The notes beneath the pieces are model-generated. The model was not told where the DNA came from and did not search any database. It worked only from the letters and a program-made list of their open reading frames with translations. The translations under genes were made by a program, and so were the position numbers. A DNA stretch of 64,000 nt, taken from positions 49,700 to 113,699 of the forward strand of contig JBDSEV010000055.1 in the NCBI GenBank assembly GCA_039919885.1. Reading direction: 5' to 3'. This document shows positions 36,893 through 43,433 of the stretch, piece after piece. Origin of the DNA: JACMLD01 sp039919885. GTDB taxonomy: Bacteria > Bacteroidota > Bacteroidia > Chitinophagales > Chitinophagaceae. The number at the start of each line of letters is the position of its first letter. Positions within the stretch are counted from its first letter, which is position 1.

Positions 36893-37918
36893 ATGATTCA
36901 GGAAGCAACAAAAACGAAGGGTACGAAGACAGCTATTTCCACTAAACAGCCCGTTGATTATGCCACCGATCCGCATCTCTCCCAGGGCGTGAAGGCGTTT
37001 TTAAAAATACTTAATTCGGGAGGCAAGCCGGTGGAAAGTCTTTCTACCACCGATGCAAGAAAGGTGCTGGAAGATGCCCAGGCGAGCGTGAACGTCGATT
37101 TATCGGGCATTGAGGTTACGGAAAAAACAATTATCTCCGGCGGCTATTCTATTCCGCTGCACATTGTGCGGCCCAAAGGCGTAAAAGGAACCCTGCCCGT
37201 ATTTATGTTTATTCATGGAGGTGGTTGGATATTGGGCGATTTCCCCACCCACCAGCGGTTAGTGCGTGACCTGGTGGTGGCATCAGGATTTGCCTCAGTT
37301 TTCGTGAACTACACCCGTACCCCGGATGCAGCTTTTCCGCGGGCGATCAACGAGATTTACGCGGCTACCAAATGGGTCTCAGAACATGGTGCTGAAATTG
37401 AAGTGGATGGCCAAAACCTGGCCATCGTTGGTAACAGTGTTGGCGGAAATATGACGACTGTAACCAGCATGATGGCAAAAGAAAAATCAGGCCCTGCTAT
37501 TAAAGGAACCGTGATGATGTGGCCAATTGTAGACGCCGACTTTGAAACAGATTCTTACCAGATGTTTGGCGCCCAGCGCTTCCTTACCACGCCATTAATG
37601 AAATGGATGTATGACATGTACATACCCAACGCCGATGACCGGAAAGACATCTATGCATCACCGCTCCGGGCATCTTTAGCGCAGTTGAAAGGACTTCCAC
37701 CTACGCTTATCCAGGTTGCGGAAAACGATGTATTGAGGAATGAAGGAGAGGCCTATGGACGGAAGCTGGATGAAGCAGGCGTAACGGTAACGTGTATACG
37801 ATACAACGGCGTCATCCATGATTTTGGCATGCTCAATGGCATGGCAGAAATACCGCAAACCCGCTCCCTTATTTTACACGCGGCTGCCCAGCTTAAAAAA
37901 TGGCTGGAAAAAAAATAA
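36893..37918 (+). CDS. Cytoplasmic HSL-family alpha/beta hydrolase, paralogue of 19845
   Basis: This 341-residue esterase closely follows the protein at 19845 from DYATDPHLS onward, with HGGGW at 108-112, Ser182 in GNSVGG, AENDVL and VIHDFG. Instead of a signal peptide it has a short polar N-terminus (MIQEATKTKGTKTAISTK), so it should stay in the cytoplasm. It stands alone between the DMT transporter and the AraC genes and is closed by its own terminator. Confidence 0.9.
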   Translation: MIQEATKTKGTKTAISTKQPVDYATDPHLSQGVKAFLKILNSGGKPVESLSTTDARKVLEDAQASVNVDLSGIEVTEKTIISGGYSIPLHIVRPKGVKGTLPVFMFIHGGGWILGDFPTHQRLVRDLVVASGFASVFVNYTRTPDAAFPRAINEIYAATKWVSEHGAEIEVDGQNLAIVGNSVGGNMTTVTSMMAKEKSGPAIKGTVMMWPIVDADFETDSYQMFGAQRFLTTPLMKWMYDMYIPNADDRKDIYASPLRASLAQLKGLPPTLIQVAENDVLRNEGEAYGRKLDEAGVTVTCIRYNGVIHDFGMLNGMAEIPQTRSLILHAAAQLKKWLEKK

Positions 37919-37938
37919 TTGACCCGGAATGAAAAACT

Positions 37939-37972
37939 AACAGCATCACCCCAAAAGTGATGCTGTTTTTTT
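37939..37972 (+). terminator. Rho-independent terminator
   Basis: AACAGCATCAC (37939-37949) and GTGATGCTGTT (37957-37967) make a perfect 11-bp stem with a seven-base loop, followed by a run of T. It ends the esterase transcript and isolates the cobalt/nitrile hydratase cluster downstream. Confidence 0.93.
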
Positions 37973-38201
37973 ATGCCCGTAGTAGTCTTCGATGTTCTTC
38001 AGGAACAACGGCAGTGGTTTCGCAAGTATACCTGGACCGATAACATTACCGTTGTTCAAAATATTTCGCCAGCTGCTCGCTATTTGGCGAATTATAACTA
38101 TCCGCTTGAAACATAAGTGACTAAAAACTAACGCATAACGATTGGTACATGCTTTGAAAACACTACCGCATCACTGATTTGAAAATCCTGCAACACCTAC
38201 T

Positions 38202-39086
38202 ATGTACAATCAATTTACAGCAACTAAAAAAGCGCCGCCACCAGCCCCGGTTACACAGAAAGTATTGCGCCAGTATGATCTGCCACTGGCAGCGTTGTGT
38301 CACTACACCGGCAAAGAACATACCTCCATGTATGTATCGGAGTATACGTTGATTGCAGTGAGGGATGGTGAAATGGCCATAAGATATGGGGACATGAAAT
38401 ACACCATTAAAAGTAATCAGCTTCTCCTGCTAAGAAAAGGTGTATTTGTTGAGTTTGGAAATGCTGCTACCGATACAACAGGAGACGCCCTCTGCTACAT
38501 CAGTTTTTTCCTGCGCGAAAACCTACTGATGGAATTTGTGAAAATTGCAGGCTATAACTGCGCAGCTGCAAATGAATGCCTGCCAATAACAATGAATAAT
38601 ACCTCCCCCCGGCTTTCAGATTATATGTATTCCCTGCAACCTTACTTTACCGAACCAGATAAAATAAACTGCAGCCTGCTGAAGATCAAGCTACTGGAAT
38701 TGCTATTTGAACTGTCCGCCACTGATACCAATATTCTCCAGCAATTACTTTTTCTCCGACCCCAGTACCAGGCGAACATCACTGAAACAGTAGAAGAGAA
38801 CTTGTTGAACGGCGTTTCATTGAGCCGGTTAGCTACCCTCTCAGGAAGAAGCCTGTCCAGCTTTAAACGAGATTTTTATGCCATTTATAATATGCCGCCT
38901 TCTGCCTGGATAAGGAGAAGAAAGTTGGAAAAAGCAAAAGAATTGTTTTCCCAAACTTCCATGTCGGTTACCGATATCTGCTACAGCCTGGGTTTCGAAA
39001 ACCTTGCCCATTTCTCACGGCTTTTTAAATCGCACTACGGCGCCGCACCTTCCTATTATACAAAAAGCTTAAAACATAGTGTATGA
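38202..39086 (+). CDS. AraC-family transcriptional regulator 1
   Basis: A 294-residue regulator. The N-terminal 170 residues form a cupin-like sensor region; the C-terminal AraC domain has two helix-turn-helices, the second in SVTDICYSLGFENLAHFSRL followed by FKSHYGAAPS. It is the first gene after the terminator at 37972. Its stop overlaps the start of a second AraC gene by four bases. Confidence 0.9.
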   Translation: MYNQFTATKKAPPPAPVTQKVLRQYDLPLAALCHYTGKEHTSMYVSEYTLIAVRDGEMAIRYGDMKYTIKSNQLLLLRKGVFVEFGNAATDTTGDALCYISFFLRENLLMEFVKIAGYNCAAANECLPITMNNTSPRLSDYMYSLQPYFTEPDKINCSLLKIKLLELLFELSATDTNILQQLLFLRPQYQANITETVEENLLNGVSLSRLATLSGRSLSSFKRDFYAIYNMPPSAWIRRRKLEKAKELFSQTSMSVTDICYSLGFENLAHFSRLFKSHYGAAPSYYTKSLKHSV

Positions 39087-39931
39087 AAAACGTAGAACTT
39101 TCACCAGTGAGGATTGACTCAATTACCGAACTGCAGTTGAAAGGCTGGGGTCAGCATGACCCCAACCAGGATAAATGGTATGCGCTGGTCTGGGTCCGGA
39201 AAGGCGCGGGTGATTACTTCGTGGATAACGAAAAGCATCCGTTGGAAAGCAATACTGTTTATTGTATTGCAGCAAGACAAATTCATTTACTGGAACCAGC
39301 AGCAGGTTGTGAAGGATTTGTACTATCCTTTGACCGCAATTTTATCAACTTAAAAGAAAACAATTTCGACATCCTTTTTAATACCGGGCTATGCTGCTTT
39401 TCTCCCTGCCCGAGGGCCGTAAAAATCAACGAAGATATTATCGCCGATATGAACCAACTGATTTACAAAATCATCCTGGAAATAGAAAACGTTTACCTGC
39501 TCAAAACCGAGGTAGTAAAAGGTTTTTTAAAAATTATGCTCATTTATTTGTGCCGTCAGTTTGAAGCCGGCCATCATTTCGGCACCCGGGTAAAAAATAT
39601 GGAAGTATTGAGACGATTTAATGAGTTGGTTGAAACTGAATTTACCTCCAGGAAGAATGTAACCCAGTATGCAGAAAAAATGCACCTTACCCCTGGCTAC
39701 TTAAATACCATTGTAAAGAAAGCATCTGGTTATTCCGTCAGTTACCACATTCACCAGCGTGTAGTTCTGGAAGCCAAACGAAGAGCATTTACCGAAGATA
39801 GCACGATGAAGGAAATAGCCTATCATCTTGGATTTAACTGCACTTCCCATTTCAGCAAATTTTTTAAGAATGTATCGGGTCTCAACTTCAGCGATTTTAA
39901 ACGTGATTTGAACAGGATGCCGGAACAATAA
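39083..39931 (+). CDS. AraC-family transcriptional regulator 2
   Basis: A 282-residue AraC protein with an N-terminal cupin (GWGQHDPNQDKWYALVWVRK, a pattern of AraC sensors of this phylum) and a C-terminal DNA-binding domain (MKEIAYHLGFNCTSHFSKFF then KNVSGLNFSDFKRD). It overlaps the first AraC gene by ATGA and is followed 11 bases later by the DsbA-like gene, so the regulators probably belong to the same transcript as the structural genes. Confidence 0.9.
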   Translation: MKNVELSPVRIDSITELQLKGWGQHDPNQDKWYALVWVRKGAGDYFVDNEKHPLESNTVYCIAARQIHLLEPAAGCEGFVLSFDRNFINLKENNFDILFNTGLCCFSPCPRAVKINEDIIADMNQLIYKIILEIENVYLLKTEVVKGFLKIMLIYLCRQFEAGHHFGTRVKNMEVLRRFNELVETEFTSRKNVTQYAEKMHLTPGYLNTIVKKASGYSVSYHIHQRVVLEAKRRAFTEDSTMKEIAYHLGFNCTSHFSKFFKNVSGLNFSDFKRDLNRMPEQ

Positions 39932-39942
39932 AAAAAAATAAG

Positions 39943-40512
39943 ATGGGAATGTCAATGTTTCAATTCGACCCTAACCGCGATCATTACTACGGCGCTTTGG
40001 ATGCGCCGGTTGAATTGATTGAATATGGGGATTTTCAATGCAGGCACTGCGCAGATGTATACGTTCAAATAAAGTTGGTGCAGGAGATGCTGGGCAGCCA
40101 GGTTAAGTTTGTCTTCAGGCAATATCCCCTCCCGGCATTGCACCCCATGGCGCTGGACGCTGCTGTTGCCGCAGAAGCAGCCGCACAACAGAACAAATTC
40201 TGGTACATGCATGATATGATATACGAAAATCAAAAGTTTCTATCGCCGGCTTCATTGCTGCAGTTTGCGGAAGCAATTGAAATTGATACGGAATTAATGC
40301 AGAGCCATGCAAAACATAAGAAAATGGTACAGAAAGTTATCAGCGACTTTGAAAGTGGTGTGAAAAACGGTGTGGACGGAACACCCACCTTTTTTATTAA
40401 CGGACAGCGGTACAACGGTTTTCACGATTTTGAAAATTTATACCAAACCTGCAGGGAAGTTTTATCGATGTCAACAAACGGCGTTGACACAAAATTGAAG
40501 TTTCGTGCTTAA
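39943..40512 (+). CDS. Cytoplasmic DsbA-family thioredoxin-fold protein
   Basis: A 189-residue DsbA-like protein with the active site CRHC (C33, C36) in IEYGDFQCRHCADVY and the cis-Pro loop DGTPTFFING. It has no signal peptide, so it would act in the cytoplasm, unlike classical DsbA. Three ATG codons lie in frame at the start (39943, 39949, 39955). It belongs to the nitrile hydratase cluster. The hydratase centre needs oxidised cysteines, so a role in their maturation is conceivable but unproved. A paralogue with CPHC is at 51746. Confidence 0.88.
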   Translation: MGMSMFQFDPNRDHYYGALDAPVELIEYGDFQCRHCADVYVQIKLVQEMLGSQVKFVFRQYPLPALHPMALDAAVAAEAAAQQNKFWYMHDMIYENQKFLSPASLLQFAEAIEIDTELMQSHAKHKKMVQKVISDFESGVKNGVDGTPTFFINGQRYNGFHDFENLYQTCREVLSMSTNGVDTKLKFRA

Positions 40513-40540
40513 ATCAATTTAAAAACATAAAATTAAGATT

Positions 40541-40885
40541 ATGTACCAGTCAGATTATTTGTCTATCCCGGATGCCATCGCCGATCTGCACGCCCGGGGG
40601 TTTTGTTTTGATTTTAGTTTGCAGAACAATCAATTGCTTTGCGCACAGCAAAACTTTTTTCTTCATGCCAGTGAATGCAATATCCTGGAGATGTACCGCT
40701 TTTCTTCTAAAGGGAATAAAAAAAGAAACACCCTGGTATATGGCATAGAATGTCCGAAATATCACTTAAAGGGGATACTGATGAGCACGGAATTACAAAG
40801 ATTATCAATTGGAAAAACAGCTGTTATGATGGATACCGGTGCATCCACACTGGGGGATTATTGCTGGAAACATTTATTGAACTGA
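40541..40885 (+). CDS. Small conserved protein, paralogue of the family at 12128
   Basis: A 114-residue protein that starts YLSIPDAIADLHARGFCFDF and has EMYRFSSKGNKKRNTLVYGI then KGILMS, matching the small Bacteroidota family also found at 12128 that is commonly mislabelled phosphoribosylpyrophosphate synthetase. The C-terminal 35 residues diverge from the family ending. Its place between DsbA and the hydratase genes suggests a link with that system; the function is unknown. Confidence 0.72.
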   Translation: MYQSDYLSIPDAIADLHARGFCFDFSLQNNQLLCAQQNFFLHASECNILEMYRFSSKGNKKRNTLVYGIECPKYHLKGILMSTELQRLSIGKTAVMMDTGASTLGDYCWKHLLN

Positions 40886-40962
40886 AAAATCATATTCTTT
40901 GGATTGTATGGAAAACCACATTGGGTAAACCAGTTATAATTTTAAATCAGAAAATTAAATTT

Positions 40963-41286
40963 ATGGAAACAATAGAACACAACCCCGCAAAATTTGCCGT
41001 AGGCGACGAAGCGCTGGTAGCGCAGAAATTTCCCATTGGCCATTACCGGGTGCCTATGTACATGCGCGGAAAAAAAGTGCGTATTCTCCGACGTTTAGGT
41101 AAGTACATCAATCCGGAGACAGAAGCCTTTGGGAAAAACGCAGGAGATAAATTATGGTGTTACCTCGTTACCATTACTCAAATCGAACTCTGGCCTGCAT
41201 ACCAGGGTAAAGCAATCGACAAACTTGAGATCGAAATTTTTGAACCATGGCTTGAGCCAGTAAAACTATCCACAAATGAGCAGTGA
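40963..41286 (+). CDS. Nitrile hydratase beta subunit, C-terminal (SH3-like) half as separate protein
   Basis: A 107-residue stand-alone version of the C-terminal half of nitrile hydratase beta. FAVGDEALV, the signature PIGHYRVPMYMRGKKVRIL, ELWPAYQGK and FEPWLEPV match the SH3-like domain that packs against the alpha subunit's metal site. In ordinary nitrile hydratases this domain is fused to the N-terminal half. In thiocyanate hydrolase (ScnA) and toyocamycin nitrile hydratase it is separate, as here. ATG 40963 is chosen over the longer frame from 40750, whose extra part is out-of-frame overlap with the previous gene. It overlaps the alpha gene by 11 bases. Confidence 0.87.
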   Translation: METIEHNPAKFAVGDEALVAQKFPIGHYRVPMYMRGKKVRILRRLGKYINPETEAFGKNAGDKLWCYLVTITQIELWPAYQGKAIDKLEIEIFEPWLEPVKLSTNEQ

Positions 41287-41902
41287 ACACAACCACCCGC
41301 ACGATGACCATGCGCCCATTGTATGCGATGAAAAACCAGGTTATTACGAGATCCTGGAGATCAGTATCCGGGAATTGCTGATAGAAAGAGGATTGCTCGC
41401 CGCCTCGGAAATAAGAGATCAGATTGAGATCCTCGACTCGCTTTCCCCGGTGCACGGATCGAAACTGGTGGTGCGTGCATGGAAGGATGAAGCATTCAAG
41501 CAAAGACTTTTGGAGAATGGTGTTACAGGTGCCCTCGAAATGGGTATCACGATTTACGATGATACCGATTTCACTGTGCTGGAAAATACGGAAAACATTC
41601 ATCATATGGTTGTTTGCACGTTGTGTTCCTGCTATCCCAGGGCCGTTTTGGGGTTACCACCGGACTGGTATAAAAACAAGCAGTACCGTTCTCGTGCAGT
41701 TATTGAACCTCGGGCTGTACTAGCGGAGTTTGGAACCATCATTCCTGACGACATCGAAATTCGTGTCAACGACTCTACGGCTAATCTTCGATACATGGTA
41801 TTGCCCGTTCGTCCAAAAGGGACGGAGGATTACACGGATGAACAACTAATCGGACTTGTTACGCGAGATACCATGATAGGCGTTAAAGTGCCAACTGTTT
41901 GA
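41276..41902 (+). CDS. Cobalt-type nitrile hydratase alpha/thiocyanate hydrolase gamma subunit
   Basis: This 208-residue catalytic subunit carries the metal-claw motif VCTLCSC with C114, C117 and C119; Thr at 115 is the mark of Co(III) rather than Fe(III) enzymes. LGLPPDWYK, EPRAVLAEFG and RYMVLPVRP follow as expected. The usual CYPW after the claw reads CYPR here. The N-terminus is His/Asp-rich (HNHPHDDHAP), which could hold metal. The enzyme hydrates nitriles to amides or hydrolyses thiocyanate; I cannot decide between them by eye, since the split beta favours the thiocyanate hydrolase-like branch while CYP resembles nitrile hydratases. Confidence 0.92.
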   Translation: MSSEHNHPHDDHAPIVCDEKPGYYEILEISIRELLIERGLLAASEIRDQIEILDSLSPVHGSKLVVRAWKDEAFKQRLLENGVTGALEMGITIYDDTDFTVLENTENIHHMVVCTLCSCYPRAVLGLPPDWYKNKQYRSRAVIEPRAVLAEFGTIIPDDIEIRVNDSTANLRYMVLPVRPKGTEDYTDEQLIGLVTRDTMIGVKVPTV

Positions 41903-41947
41903 TTCGTCTTGATCTAATGCCCAATCCACTACAATTAAATATTTTTT

Positions 41948-42283
41948 ATGTCAACAGAAAATCTTGTTAAGCATTTACCCAATGACATCGGCGGTCTTGC
42001 GGGTAGTCACGAACCGATAAACCTGACCGAGCATCCAATGCTTTCCTGGGAAAAATATTGCCATGCGTTACTGGACGTGCTGGACTATCATAAGATCGTC
42101 AATACGGAAGAGAAGCGCCGTGGCACGGAAAATTTGGGGTCAGAAATGATTGGAAAATTAACCTATTACGAGCGTTGGATTGTATCTGCTTCCAATTGCC
42201 TGCTCCAGAAAGGCATCTTATACCCCGATGAGATTGCAAATAAAACAAAAGAAGTGGCTGCCCGGTACAATATAACACTATAA
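41948..42283 (+). CDS. Nitrile hydratase beta subunit, N-terminal half as separate protein
   Basis: A 111-residue protein with the hallmarks of the N-terminal half of nitrile hydratase beta: DIGGLAGS, the helix with MLSWEKYCHALLDVL, EKRRGTENLG and the conserved LTYYERWIV. It ends where the linker to the SH3-like half would begin. It is followed 3 bases later by the NiCoT gene. It could be a structural subunit (as ScnB or ToyK/L) or serve as a metallochaperone, as the N-terminal-like activators of cobalt nitrile hydratases do. Confidence 0.85.
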   Translation: MSTENLVKHLPNDIGGLAGSHEPINLTEHPMLSWEKYCHALLDVLDYHKIVNTEEKRRGTENLGSEMIGKLTYYERWIVSASNCLLQKGILYPDEIANKTKEVAARYNITL

Positions 42284-42286
42284 GCA

Positions 42287-43087
42287 ATGGAGTCTTCTGG
42301 TATTTTACTAATGTTTTTCCTTGGACTTCGCCATGGCTTTGATCCCGACCATATTGCCATCATTGATGGCGTAAGCATTCAATACGCAACCAGTAAACCA
42401 TTGCTGGCAGCCTGGACCGGTTCGCTGTTTGCGCTTGGCCATGGCATCGTTATCACCGCTGTGGCTGTTACAATTAGCCTATTTAGCCATTCGTTTCATT
42501 TACCCCAGGCATTGTGGTCTTTGCTTGATTGGGTGCCTGGGCTGCTGTTATTATTGGTTGGCTTTTTAAATCTGCGAAGCTTATTACATACAAAAACGTT
42601 CAAGCCCCATGCAATAAGATCTTTCATATTGCCTGCAAGGCTCAAAAAAAGTTCCCATCCCCTGGCAATCGTACTAATGGGAATTCTATTTGCGCTCGTT
42701 TTTGATAGCACTACGCAAGCAGCAGCCTGGGCCTATACCGCCACGGCCCAAATAACAACATCCTCAGCCTTGATACTGGGTTTGTCTTTCTCCGCAGGTA
42801 TGGTCATTACTGATTCTGCTGATAGTGGAATTCTATATCTACTGGTAAAACGTTCGGGTAATAACGGCTCTGTGATAAATTACCGGCGTACCCTGGGTTG
42901 GATAATTGTTTGTATCTCCCTCACCGCGGGTGTGTATAAAATAGTAAGCCTTGTAATACCCACGGCAGCAATTCAAGATCGGATACTATCAATGATAGGC
43001 GGGGCATTCTTTGTGCTGATGCTTTGTTTTTATACTGCTATACTGTTTTCATCGAAAAAATTAAACCCAGGCAACCATGGCCATTAA
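42287..43087 (+). CDS. NiCoT-type nickel/cobalt permease
   Basis: A 266-residue membrane protein with about seven helices. The first has LGLRHGFDPDHIAIID, the metal-selecting HX4DH signature of NiCoT permeases (usual form RHAxDADHI), and later FALGHGIVI and LVFDSTTQAAAWA are also family motifs. It imports Co2+ or Ni2+ across the inner membrane. A similar permease (NhlF) accompanies the cobalt nitrile hydratase of Rhodococcus rhodochrous J1, which supports cobalt here. It overlaps the next gene by 11 bases. Confidence 0.92.
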   Translation: MESSGILLMFFLGLRHGFDPDHIAIIDGVSIQYATSKPLLAAWTGSLFALGHGIVITAVAVTISLFSHSFHLPQALWSLLDWVPGLLLLLVGFLNLRSLLHTKTFKPHAIRSFILPARLKKSSHPLAIVLMGILFALVFDSTTQAAAWAYTATAQITTSSALILGLSFSAGMVITDSADSGILYLLVKRSGNNGSVINYRRTLGWIIVCISLTAGVYKIVSLVIPTAAIQDRILSMIGGAFFVLMLCFYTAILFSSKKLNPGNHGH

Positions 43088-43433
43088 GGATCTTACAAAA
43101 ATTAAAAGGCATATTTTCTTTTGCAATGGTGAATCATGCAAAAAGAAAGGTGCTGCAGAAACAACGGAAACGATCCGTGCGGCAGTGGAAAGGAACGGCC
43201 TTTCTGACCTGGTACATACTACCAAAACAATGTGCAATGGTCGCTGCAAGGACGCGCCGGTGATGATTGCCTTCCCGGAAGGATATTGGTTCAAGAGAAT
43301 GGATGCCAGCAAGGCGGAAAAATTTGTGGATGATTTTTTAAAAAAGGGAAAGGTGCAGTCGGCAGATATTCTTTATGTATACGGCAGCGAAGACATTATG
43401 CCCGCAGAAAAAGCATCAATAGATTTAAAATGA
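43077..43433 (+). CDS. Thioredoxin-fold [2Fe-2S] ferredoxin
   Basis: A 118-residue protein with cysteines spaced as in thioredoxin-like ferredoxins: C16-X4-C21 (FCNGESCKKKG) and C53-X3-C57 (MCNGRCKDAPV). The cluster should be a [2Fe-2S] centre. Related domains occur alone and at the end of cobalt chelatases and near corrinoid or cobalt transport genes. A role as electron donor or metal-handling factor in this cobalt operon is inferred. It overlaps the receptor gene by ATGA. Confidence 0.85.
   Translation: MAIKDLTKIKRHIFFCNGESCKKKGAAETTETIRAAVERNGLSDLVHTTKTMCNGRCKDAPVMIAFPEGYWFKRMDASKAEKFVDDFLKKGKVQSADILYVYGSEDIMPAEKASIDLK

Noticed and set aside
40750..40962. N-terminal extension of the hydratase beta C-half gene
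   Set aside because: The extension is out-of-frame overlap with the end of the preceding gene; the family starts at 40963.
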